From positions 1-11,238 of the forward strand of contig SKLB01000137.1 of assembly GCA_007123465.1 (NCBI GenBank): a DNA stretch of 11,238 nucleotides. The letters run 5' to 3'. The translations under genes and the position numbers were made by a program. Below are positions 1 to 5,799 of this stretch, piece after piece. The first letter of the stretch is position 1; every line of letters begins with the position of its first letter. Under the pieces are notes generated by a model. The model saw only the letters and a list, made by a program, of their open reading frames with translations, was not told where the DNA came from and searched no databases. The stretch comes from Spirochaetales bacterium. GTDB lineage: Bacteria; Spirochaetota; Spirochaetia; DSM-27196; PWMO01.

Positions 1-2474
1 CCGCCCAGATTCCGATCATCGAGCAGATGCTCGAGGCGCTTGGCGTGCCGATGGCGCGCGTGGACGGCTACGAGGCCGACGATCTGATTGCAACCCTGGC
101 AACCTCGTGCCGCGAGAACGAACAGCCGTGCTACATCGTTTCGGGTGACAAAGACCTGCTGCAGCTGGTAGATGGCCCGGTCCGGGTGCTGAGACCGGGC
201 AGGGATGGGTTTGACGATCTGGACCGCGACGCTGTCTATAAAGATTGGGGCGTTTACCCCGAGCAGATTCTGGACTATCTTGCGCTGACCGGTGATAGCT
301 CGGACAATGTTCCCGGTGTCAAGGGAATTGGCGCCAAGACCGCCGCCAGGCTGCTCGGCGAGTACGGAACCCTGGATGCCATCTACGAGCACATCGACCA
401 GATCAGCGGCTCGGTCAGCACTAAACTCCAGGATGGCCGCGAGTCGGCCTATCTCAGTCGTGATCTGGTTGTACTCGAGACCGCCGTGCCGCTCGAAATC
501 CCCGCGGACCGTTTTCAGCTCTCCGAACTCGATGCCGAAGCCGCGGTTCCGCTGTTTCTGGAACAGGGGATGAAAGCGCTCGCCGAGCAGTTGCGCCAGG
601 CCGGCGGCGGCCCGCCGGCGGCTGTCGGGGACGGGAACGCAGAGCGTAGAGCCCGCGAAGCTGCGGGCACACCACAACCGGGAAATTATAACCTGGTAAC
701 CGACGCCGACGAGCTGGCGCGCTGGATCGCAGGTGCACGCGCGGCCGGCGAAGTTGCGTTTGACACCGAGACCGACGGCCTCGATTCGCACGTTGCAAAC
801 CCGGTGGGGTTCTCGCTCTGTTATGAGCAGGGCGTTGCGTGCTATGTCGCGCTGCGCGGCCCCGACGGGCCGGTGGTGCCCGAGGACCGCGCACGCGAGC
901 TGCTCGGTGAACTGCTAACCGATGTTTCGGTCAAGCTCATCGGGCAGAACCTCAAGTACGATTACCAGGTCATGCGCCGCTGGGGAATCGAAATCAGCAA
1001 CGTCTGGTTTGACACCATGATTGCGGCGTGGGTACTGGACGCCGGCAGCAACAGCTACGGTATGGATCAGCTGGCCGAAGCCCACCTCGGTATTCACACA
1101 ACGGCCTACAGCGATATCCTGCCCAAAACGCGCGAGGGGCAGCCAACCTTTGACAGCGTGGATCTTCAGACGGCCTGCCGCTACGCCGCCGAGGACGCCG
1201 ATATCACGCTGCGGCTCTATCGCAGCTTTGCACCCCAGATCAAGCAGCGCGGGTTCGAACGGCTCTTCTACGATATCGAGATGCCGCTGGTCCAACTGCT
1301 GGGCGAGATGGAGTTGGCCGGTATCGCTATTGACAGCGCAACCCTGGAGCAGTACAGCGGGCAGCTGGCGCGCAAGCTGGATGCCATCGAACGCGAGGTC
1401 TACCAGCTGGTGGGTTACGAGTTCAATATTGCCTCTACCCGCCAATTGCAGCAGGTGCTCTTCGAGGAACGTAAGCTCAAGCCGATCAGGAAGACCAAGA
1501 CCGGTTACTCGACAGACACCGCGGTGCTGCAGGAGCTGGCACAGCAGGACCCGGTACCCGAGAAGGTGCTGCGTCATCGTCTGCTGTCAAAGCTCAAGTC
1601 CACCTACGTAGACGCACTGCCGCGCATGGTAGACTCCCGGACCGGACGCATCCACACGCATTTCAACCAGACCGGCACCGCTACCGGCCGGTTGTCGAGC
1701 AAGGATCCCAACCTGCAGAACATTCCAATCCGTGACGAAGAAGGGCGACGCATCCGCGAGGCGTTTGTCCCCGCCGCCGGTCATCGCTTTGTCAGCGCCG
1801 ACTATGCGCAGATTGAACTGGTGGTGCTGGCGCACCTGTCCGGAGATCCCGCGCTGACCGACGCGTTCCGTGAGGGACACGATGTACACCGCGCAACCGG
1901 CGCGTTGATCTTTGGTGTTGGCCCCGATGAAGTCAGCGCAGAGCAGCGCCGGATCGCCAAGACCATCAACTTTGGTGTGATGTACGGCATGTCGGCGTTC
2001 CGCCTGTCTCGCGAACTCGGCATTGCGCGGCGCGACGCCGAGAGCTTCATCGAAGCCTACTTTCGCACCTATTCGCGCATTCGCGAGTTCATCGATGACA
2101 CCGTTGCCGAGGCGGAGAAGAGCGGGGTGGTGCGCACGCTGTTTGGCCGCGAGCGCAAGGTTCCTGATATCAATAACCGCAACAAGGCGGTGCGCTCGGG
2201 CGCACAACGGGTAGCGGTCAATACTCCGATCCAGGGGACCGCGGCCGATATCGTCAAGCTGGCGATGCTTCGGATCGACAAACGGCTGCGCGAGGAGCAG
2301 CTGCAGTCGCGCGTGATTCTGCAGGTTCACGACGAGCTTATCATCGAAGCGCCCGACAAGGAAACCGAGACCGTGCGTGCACTGCTGCAGCAGGAGATGT
2401 CCGCGGCAGTGTCGCTCGATGTGCCGCTACGCGTCTCGGTGGAGGTGGGCGACAGCTGGGGGCAGTTGCACTGA
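1..2474 (+). CDS. polA: DNA polymerase I, 5' partial
   Basis: DNA polymerase I removes RNA primers and fills gaps during replication and repair. The frame is open from the window edge (first full codon at base 3), so roughly the first hundred residues are missing. Counting from the internal Met at base 27, the 5' nuclease domain shows EADD (16-19), SGDKD (39-43) and the helix-hairpin-helix GDSSDNVPGVKGIG (89-102). The 3'-5' proofreading domain looks active: exo I D246/E248 in FDTETD, exo II N308/D312 in NLKYD, and exo III Y386/D390 in YAAED. The polymerase domain has motif A DYAQIEL (592-598), motif B RRIAKTINFGVMYG (641-654) and motif C VHDE (767-770). Motif A has Val599 where E. coli and Taq enzymes have Arg. 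The stop TGA shares its A with the coaE ATG, so the two genes are probably co-transcribed and translationally coupled. Identification is secure. Confidence 0.98.
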   Translation, partial: AQIPIIEQMLEALGVPMARVDGYEADDLIATLATSCRENEQPCYIVSGDKDLLQLVDGPVRVLRPGRDGFDDLDRDAVYKDWGVYPEQILDYLALTGDSSDNVPGVKGIGAKTAARLLGEYGTLDAIYEHIDQISGSVSTKLQDGRESAYLSRDLVVLETAVPLEIPADRFQLSELDAEAAVPLFLEQGMKALAEQLRQAGGGPPAAVGDGNAERRAREAAGTPQPGNYNLVTDADELARWIAGARAAGEVAFDTETDGLDSHVANPVGFSLCYEQGVACYVALRGPDGPVVPEDRARELLGELLTDVSVKLIGQNLKYDYQVMRRWGIEISNVWFDTMIAAWVLDAGSNSYGMDQLAEAHLGIHTTAYSDILPKTREGQPTFDSVDLQTACRYAAEDADITLRLYRSFAPQIKQRGFERLFYDIEMPLVQLLGEMELAGIAIDSATLEQYSGQLARKLDAIEREVYQLVGYEFNIASTRQLQQVLFEERKLKPIRKTKTGYSTDTAVLQELAQQDPVPEKVLRHRLLSKLKSTYVDALPRMVDSRTGRIHTHFNQTGTATGRLSSKDPNLQNIPIRDEEGRRIREAFVPAAGHRFVSADYAQIELVVLAHLSGDPALTDAFREGHDVHRATGALIFGVGPDEVSAEQRRIAKTINFGVMYGMSAFRLSRELGIARRDAESFIEAYFRTYSRIREFIDDTVAEAEKSGVVRTLFGRERKVPDINNRNKAVRSGAQRVAVNTPIQGTAADIVKLAMLRIDKRLREEQLQSRVILQVHDELIIEAPDKETETVRALLQQEMSAAVSLDVPLRVSVEVGDSWGQLH

Positions 2475-3070
2475 TGCCCGAATCGACTACTGCCGTTGTC
2501 GGGGTTGGTGGTGCATACTGTTCCGGCAAGAGCACCGTTGCGCAGTTCCTGATCGACGCCGGTTACCGCGAGATCAACGTTGACGCGCTCGGCCATCGGG
2601 CGCTTGTCGATTGTCGCGAAGAAGTAGTGGCCGAGTTCGGCAGCGCAATCCTCGGCGCCGATGGCACGATCGAGCGCTCGGCGCTACGGGCTATGGTCTT
2701 CGGCGAAGCAGCGGCGCTGCGGAGACTGGAGCGGATTGTGCACCCGCGGATGGTGGCAATGGCACGCGAGATCATAAACCAGAACCGCGATGCGCCGATA
2801 GTGATGCACGCGGCGCTGCTGTTTCATATGAGGCTCGACGCGCTCTGTGATACGGTGATCTGGGTTCGCGCGCCGCTGCTGCTGCGCATCCGCCGTGGCC
2901 TGCGGCGTGACAACAGCAGCGTGCGGGATGTGCTGCGAATAATCTGGCTGCAGCGCAAACTGGGGGTTCAATCGGACGCCGATTCGGTCGATATTCATAC
3001 TGTGGAGAACCGGGGAAATCACGCTCAGCTGATGGAACAGCTGCGTCAACTCAACCTTCCCCGGATATGA
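2474..3070 (+). CDS. coaE: Dephospho-CoA kinase
   Basis: This enzyme phosphorylates the ribose 3'-hydroxyl of dephospho-CoA with ATP, the last step of coenzyme A synthesis, in the cytoplasm. The 198-residue length is normal for the family. A Walker A loop, GAYCSGKST, lies at 13-21, followed by the substrate-site segment VDALGH (36-41), the HPRM segment (90-93), ALLFH (113-117, the counterpart of the usual PLLFE) and a basic lid with RRGLRRDN (140-147). The P-loop differs from the usual GIGSGKST form; I recall similar YC(A/S)GK loops in spirochaete homologues. The ATG overlaps the polA stop by one base (ATGA type), and no other start fits. The next gene begins 10 bases after the stop, so the gene is the middle member of a probable three-gene operon. 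The Glu-to-His change in PLLFE is the one unusual residue. Confidence 0.93.
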   Translation: MPESTTAVVGVGGAYCSGKSTVAQFLIDAGYREINVDALGHRALVDCREEVVAEFGSAILGADGTIERSALRAMVFGEAAALRRLERIVHPRMVAMAREIINQNRDAPIVMHAALLFHMRLDALCDTVIWVRAPLLLRIRRGLRRDNSSVRDVLRIIWLQRKLGVQSDADSVDIHTVENRGNHAQLMEQLRQLNLPRI

Positions 3071-3080
3071 GTCAGACAGT

Positions 3081-3785
3081 ATGGAACAGCAGAAAGTTCT
3101 GATAGTCATTGTGAGCGTGGCGCTCTTTGTTGCCGCAGTCATCGGAATCGGGTTGATATTCTTCTACCCTCGTACCGAGGTCTCGCCGGATGCGCCGCTG
3201 CGGATTGTGCAGGAGCCGGGGGCCGAGAGCAGGCAGCAGTTTGATCCTATCGAGTACCTGCGGCGTCCTGATGCCGAAGCTCCGGACTTTGCGCCGCGTG
3301 ATCCCGAGGATGATGAGGATTTCATCATTGTTTTCGATGACGAGGATCCACCGGATCCACGTGCGCCGGCCGAGCCGCGCCCCGCTCCCGAACCCGCACC
3401 GCGCGAGCCGGCGCCGCGTGATCCCGAACCCGCACCGCGCGAGCCTGCGCCGCGAGTTCCCGCTGAACCGCCGGCAGAGCCAAAACCTGCCCCGCCGCGT
3501 GAGCCGGAAACGCGCCAGGTACGCGTGACCGAGTACTGGATACAGGTGATAGCCTCACCGAGTCGCGACCGGGTAGAACAGGCCCGTACTACGCTGGAGG
3601 AGCGCGGCTTGCGTGGCCGCATTACCACGCGTACCGTCAACGACACCGTCTTCTATCGGTTGCGCGTCGGCGGCTACAGCGACAAAGCCGAGGCCGAGAA
3701 GTTTCTCGGCTGGATCCGGGAGATCAACGGGTTCGGTCAGAGCTACATCTCCGAAGAATACCCCGTACGCACGGTATCGCACTGA
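3081..3785 (+). CDS. Membrane-anchored SPOR-domain protein
   Basis: The 234-residue protein has a short cytoplasmic start (MEQQK), one hydrophobic membrane segment at about 6-29, an acidic stretch (about 64-92, with DPEDDED), a Pro/Glu/Ala/Arg linker (about 93-145) and a C-terminal SPOR domain (about 151-228, YWIQVIAS to YPVRTV). SPOR domains bind glycan strands stripped of stem peptides and gather at division septa, so the topology fits a periplasmic cell-wall-binding protein like FtsN or DedD. The role in division is inferred from the domain only. The linker is built partly from a 36-bp tandem DNA repeat. The gene starts 10 bases after coaE without a clear Shine-Dalgarno sequence, so it probably depends on read-through from polA-coaE. 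No catalytic domain is visible. Confidence 0.88.
   Translation: MEQQKVLIVIVSVALFVAAVIGIGLIFFYPRTEVSPDAPLRIVQEPGAESRQQFDPIEYLRRPDAEAPDFAPRDPEDDEDFIIVFDDEDPPDPRAPAEPRPAPEPAPREPAPRDPEPAPREPAPRVPAEPPAEPKPAPPREPETRQVRVTEYWIQVIASPSRDRVEQARTTLEERGLRGRITTRTVNDTVFYRLRVGGYSDKAEAEKFLGWIREINGFGQSYISEEYPVRTVSH
3386..3457 (+). repeat. 36-bp tandem repeat in the SPOR-protein linker
   Basis: Two adjacent 36-bp units start at 3386 and 3422. Over their first 33 bases they differ at one position. Each encodes the 12-residue unit PEPAPREPAPR followed by D or V. Shorter related pieces (PAEPRPA, PAEPPAEPKPA) flank the units, which suggests that the linker grew by slippage. Confidence 0.85.
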
Positions 3786-3789
3786 GGCC

Positions 3790-3814
3790 GCCTGAGTTTG
3801 CGTGATTCTCAGGC
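3790..3814. terminator. Hairpin between convergent SPOR gene and cysE
   Basis: GCCTGAG (3790-3796) pairs with CTCAGGC (3808-3814) around an 11-base loop, in the 23-base gap between the two stop codons and across the cysE stop. Its position suits a bidirectional terminator, but there is no T-tract on either strand, so termination is only a guess. Confidence 0.3.
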
Positions 3815-4738
3815 CAGATTTGATGTCGGAGGCCGACGATGGATGTAGTCGACCGGTTTGTTGTAGATCTTGCTTCCCGGCGGTACCGGACCGGTGATCC
3901 AGACGTTGCCGCCGATAGTTGAACCGCGCCCGATAACCGTCTTGCCGCCCAGGATCGTTGCGCCCGCGTAGATTGTGACCTCGTCCTCGATGGTCGGGTG
4001 GCGCTTGACGTTGGCTTCCTCTTTCTTGACGCTCAGCGCGCCTATAGTGACTCCCTGATACACCTTTACCCAGTTGCCGATGATGGTGGTCTCACCGATG
4101 ACTACGCCGGTGGCATGATCGATAAAGAAATAGTCGCCGATGGTGGCGCCAGGGTGAATGTCAATTCCTGTCTTGCCGTGGATGTACTCACTCATCATGC
4201 GTGGAATAAGCGGTACCTCCATCTGCCACAGTTCGTGGGCGATGCGGTGTATCAGAACCGCTTCGACCCCGGGGTAGGCCAGAATGACTTCTTCGCGTGA
4301 CTTGGCCGCCGGATCCCCTACGAACGCCGCCTCCACGTCCATGCGCAGTCGCTTTCGAATTGCGGGGATCTTCTCCAACAGCGCTATCGTGATAGCATCC
4401 GCGTCGCGGCGCGATCCTTCGAGCTCTGCTGGATCCAGGCATGAACCATCACTGTTGCTGCCGCCGCCGCGTGCGCCGAAGGCCAGGCTCTTGCAGACCT
4501 CCGCCGACAGGCTGCGTACGATGCGGTGGATGTTTTCGCCCAACGTACAGCGCAGGTTCTGCTCGTCGATGCTCTCGTCGGTCTTGAATCCGGGGAACAT
4601 CACCGACTCGAAATCGTAGATGATGCGAATGATGCTCTCCATTGACGGGAGATTGGGACCGTGCAGGTGGTTGATGCCGCCGATGGCTGCGTAGGAATCA
4701 AAGATGCGGTCGATGATGGAATCCAGGGTATTTGACAT
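3809..4738 (-). CDS. cysE: Serine O-acetyltransferase (EpsC/CysE type)
   Basis: The enzyme transfers acetyl from acetyl-CoA to L-serine, giving O-acetylserine for cysteine synthesis. From ATG 4738 it has 309 residues: a helical N-terminal region longer than that of E. coli CysE (about 1-180), then a left-handed beta-helix of hexapeptide repeats (about 190-290). Residues matching the E. coli catalytic and substrate sites are D142 (GDP), D207-H208 in DHATGVVIGET, and H247 in KRHP. The long N-terminus and the VKKEEANVK loop fit the EpsC-like branch. The protein ends PPTSNLA and lacks the C-terminal isoleucine that docks many CysE proteins into CysK. An in-frame GTG at 4753 would add five residues. 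I prefer ATG 4738; neither start has a good Shine-Dalgarno sequence. No cysK is in the window. A tRNA-Cys gene on the same strand lies about 0.9 kb upstream. Confidence 0.93.
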   Translation of the reverse strand: MSNTLDSIIDRIFDSYAAIGGINHLHGPNLPSMESIIRIIYDFESVMFPGFKTDESIDEQNLRCTLGENIHRIVRSLSAEVCKSLAFGARGGGSNSDGSCLDPAELEGSRRDADAITIALLEKIPAIRKRLRMDVEAAFVGDPAAKSREEVILAYPGVEAVLIHRIAHELWQMEVPLIPRMMSEYIHGKTGIDIHPGATIGDYFFIDHATGVVIGETTIIGNWVKVYQGVTIGALSVKKEEANVKRHPTIEDEVTIYAGATILGGKTVIGRGSTIGGNVWITGPVPPGSKIYNKPVDYIHRRPPTSNLA

Positions 4739-4744
4739 AGTCTT

Positions 4745-4775
4745 AGTATGCACCCCGCCGCCTGTCGCGTGTCAA
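4745..4775 (-). promoter_or_regulatory. Candidate cysE promoter next to the start codon
   Basis: On the minus strand TTGACA (4775-4770, perfect -35) is followed after 19 bases by CATACT (4750-4745, 4 of 6 to TATAAT). Only six bases separate this -10 from ATG 4738, so transcription would begin at or next to the start codon and give a leaderless mRNA. The 19-base spacer is longer than ideal, so this is tentative. Confidence 0.4.
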
Positions 4776-4894
4776 CCGCTGCGCGCGTCTGTCACACCCC
4801 CGGGGGCTGCGAAGCGCAGCGGGACAGCAGAAGATCGCGGACGAGGTCGGCAGCGAGGTCGCAGCGAGGTATTCAAGCGCTACCTCTGACGTTA
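4754..4894 (-). other. GC-rich structured region upstream of cysE
   Basis: No gene is seen here. If transcription towards cysE starts in the palindrome at about 4895, this region would be a leader of about 150 bases. It contains several possible stems: GAGGTA/TACCTC (4866-4871 with 4881-4886), GCTGCG-AAG-CGCAGC (4806-4820) and the self-complementary CCCCCGGGGG (4797-4806). None is followed by a T-tract, and no T-box core, SAM riboswitch or peptide-coding leader was recognised. Its function is unknown. Confidence 0.4.
4842..4871. repeat. Short tandem repeat, 11-12 bp unit
   Basis: Three successive units begin CGAGGT: CGAGGTCGGCAG (4842-4853), CGAGGTCGCAG (4854-4864) and a partial CGAGGTA (4865-4871). 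They lie between cysE and the palindrome. They could be a slippage product or clustered binding sites, and nothing in the sequence decides between these. Confidence 0.6.
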
Positions 4895-4901
4895 CCTACG
4901 T

Positions 4902-4930
4902 ATCATACTTGAAAAATGGAAGACAGTCTT
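4902..4930 (-). promoter_or_regulatory. Candidate leftward promoter in the palindrome
   Basis: On the minus strand AAGACT (4930-4925) is followed after 17 bases by TATGAT (4907-4902, 5 of 6 to the sigma70 -10). Transcription would start near 4895 and read towards cysE. The -35 box is weak (3 of 6). It mirrors the rightward promoter because of the palindrome, and the two -35 boxes meet at the dyad centre. Confidence 0.45.
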
Positions 4931-4948
4931 CCATTTTTCAAGTATGAT
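4920..4948 (+). promoter_or_regulatory. Candidate rightward promoter in the palindrome
   Basis: AAGACA (4920-4925, 4 of 6 to TTGACA) is followed after 17 bases by TATGAT (4943-4948, 5 of 6 to TATAAT). Transcription would start near 4955 and leave a leader of about 105 bases before the Nudix gene. The leader includes the perfect 10-bp palindrome CGCACGTGCG (4998-5007). Confidence 0.5.
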
Positions 4949-5008
4949 GCGTAGGCGAATGCGTAAGTGCCGGTCGCAGGCCCCGCACCCGCGGTAACGC
5001 ACGTGCGA

Positions 5009-5037
5009 TTGGCAAATTGGGGGCGCTGCGGTAGACT
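5009..5037 (+). promoter_or_regulatory. Candidate proximal Nudix promoter
   Basis: TTGGCA (5009-5014, 5 of 6) and TAGACT (5032-5037, 4 of 6) are separated by 17 bases. The predicted start near 5044 is just before the first ATG of the duplicated start (5046), which would give a practically leaderless mRNA. A direct repeat, CTGCGGTAGA then CTGCGGTAAT (5026-5045), overlaps the -10 region. Confidence 0.45.
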
Positions 5038-5045
5038 GCGGTAAT

Positions 5046-5063
5046 ATGAGCAAGAACCTATGA
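5046..5063 (+). other. Five-codon mini-ORF overlapping the Nudix start
   Basis: ATG at 5046 opens a reading frame MSKNL that stops with TGA at 5061-5063. It overlaps the Nudix ATG (5060) in the ATGA arrangement. The 11 bases ATGAGCAAGAA occur at 5046-5056 and again at 5060-5070, so the mini-ORF is a 14-base-period duplication of the start of the Nudix gene, out of frame with it. Neither ATG has a clear Shine-Dalgarno sequence. If translated, the mini-ORF could couple or dampen Nudix translation; it could equally be a passive duplication. Confidence 0.5.
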
Positions 5064-5674
5064 GCAAGAAATCCGACCACTCGCACCTTCACTGGCACGA
5101 AATCGAACGCAGCCACGAGTACGACGGCAGGATCTTCCAGCTGCTGAAGGTGACTCGCTGCGCCGATGACGGACGCACCAGTGACTTTGTGCTGGTGGAA
5201 TCGCCTGACTGGGTCAATGTGATCGCGGTGGTTGCCGATGAACAGCAGCGCCCCTGCTTTGTGCTGGTGCGTCAGTACCGCCACGGCAGCAACAGCACCT
5301 CGCTGGAATTTCCCGGCGGCATGGTCAACCGCGGCGAGGACGCCGCCGTTGCCGCCGCGCGAGAGTTCCGCGAAGAGAGCGGTTACTCGGTCGGCGGACT
5401 GCGTCGCATCGGAACAACCAACCCCAACCCGGCGTTCATGACTAACAGCGTTACAACATTTCTGGCCGACCGCGTCGAGTACCACGGCCGCCAGGCGCTC
5501 GATGCCGACGAGTTGGTGGATGTAGTATTGGTTCCAACTGAAGATATTGCTGCGGGCCGAGTACCGGAGTTCGCGGGCCACGCTATCATGCTGGCGGCGT
5601 ACTACTGGTACACCCGCGCAACAGACACTCGCGCAACGGAGAGAGGCGCCGACCGGAATCGAACCGGTGAATAA
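5060..5674 (+). CDS. Nudix hydrolase, ADP-ribose pyrophosphatase-like
   Basis: The 204-residue cytoplasmic protein carries a complete Nudix box: G87, E93, then REFREESGY at 101-109, matching GX5EX7REUXEEXGU, with the metal-binding glutamates E105 and E106. The upstream strand VRQYRHGSNSTSLEFPGG (70-87) and the later NPNPAFMTNSV (121-131) resemble the ADP-ribose pyrophosphatase (NudF-like) group. Hydrolysis of ADP-ribose or a related nucleoside diphosphate sugar is therefore likely, but the exact substrate cannot be read from sequence. The start at 5060 is the first in-frame ATG; the duplicated ATG at 5046 is out of frame. The last ten codons (from R195) are antisense to the 3' end of the tRNA-Cys gene, and the tail just before them contains the repeat RAT-DT-RAT. 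The extreme C-terminus is therefore probably not a conserved part of the fold. Confidence 0.9.
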   Translation: MSKKSDHSHLHWHEIERSHEYDGRIFQLLKVTRCADDGRTSDFVLVESPDWVNVIAVVADEQQRPCFVLVRQYRHGSNSTSLEFPGGMVNRGEDAAVAAAREFREESGYSVGGLRRIGTTNPNPAFMTNSVTTFLADRVEYHGRQALDADELVDVVLVPTEDIAAGRVPEFAGHAIMLAAYYWYTRATDTRATERGADRNRTGE

Positions 5675-5715
5675 AGGTTTTGCAGACCTCCCCCTTACCA
5701 CTTGGGTACGGCGCC
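5644..5715 (-). tRNA. tRNA-Cys (anticodon GCA)
   Basis: The minus strand folds into a complete 72-base cloverleaf: acceptor stem GGCGCCG/CGGCGCC, D stem CCC/GGG with loop AAGTGGTAA, anticodon stem GAGGT/ACCTT (one G-U) with loop CTGCAAA, variable loop TATTC, and T stem ACCGG/CCGGT with loop TTCGAAT. The anticodon is GCA and the discriminator base is U73, a cysteine identity element. CCA is not encoded; CTC follows. The 3' end overlaps the Nudix coding region by 31 bases on the opposite strand. No terminator is apparent downstream. Confidence 0.97.
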
Positions 5716-5736
5716 ACGCTGTCTGAATCCATGTTC

Positions 5737-5765
5737 ATAGTACTAAAAGGGCGCTGGATTGTCCA
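5737..5765 (-). promoter_or_regulatory. Candidate tRNA-Cys promoter
   Basis: On the minus strand TGGACA (5765-5760, 5 of 6) and TACTAT (5742-5737, 4 of 6) are 17 bases apart. The predicted start near 5730 gives a short 5' leader before the mature tRNA end at 5715. The -35 lies inside the hairpin that may end pepF transcription. Confidence 0.55.
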
Positions 5766-5769
5766 GCGT
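5745..5769 (-). terminator. Possible pepF terminator
   Basis: On the minus strand, 31 bases after the pepF stop, CGCTGGA (5768-5762) pairs with TCCAGCG (5758-5752) around a three-base loop, followed by CCCTTTT. The stem is good but the T-run is only four long, so termination may be partial and allow read-through into tRNA-Cys. Confidence 0.4.
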
Positions 5770-5799
5770 AGCTGCCGCCGCCGGCGCTATGAACAGAAG

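Larger units (their letters stand above)
4895..4955. repeat. 61-bp near-perfect palindrome
   Basis: Arms 4895-4924 and 4926-4955 are complementary at 29 of 30 positions around a single central base, A4925. The one mismatch is T4901 against G4949, which would be a G-U pair in RNA. The middle is GAAGAC-A-GTCTTC, followed outward in each arm by five A or T residues and then TTCAAGTATGAT, shared by both arms in inverted orientation. The region lies between two divergently transcribed genes, so a transcription terminator is not expected here. Each arm carries a TATGAT box reading outward. Confidence 0.95.

Noticed and set aside
1587..2330. 247-codon minus-strand open frame inside polA
   Set aside because: It is antisense to polymerase motifs A, B and C, and long shadow frames are expected in GC-rich DNA.
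4739..4894. T-box leader controlling cysE
   Set aside because: No T-box core similar to AGGGTGGNACCGCG and no terminator/antiterminator pair with a T-run.
4895..4955. Palindrome as an ordinary bidirectional terminator
   Set aside because: Neither flanking gene ends there; both are transcribed away from it.
4895..4955. Insertion sequence end or CRISPR repeat
   Set aside because: There is a single copy in the window, with no transposase, no regular spaced repeats and no obvious target-site duplication.
4892..5701. 269-codon minus-strand open frame opposite the Nudix gene
   Set aside because: It runs through the palindrome and the tRNA gene, has no recognisable domain and lies opposite a protein with a complete Nudix box.
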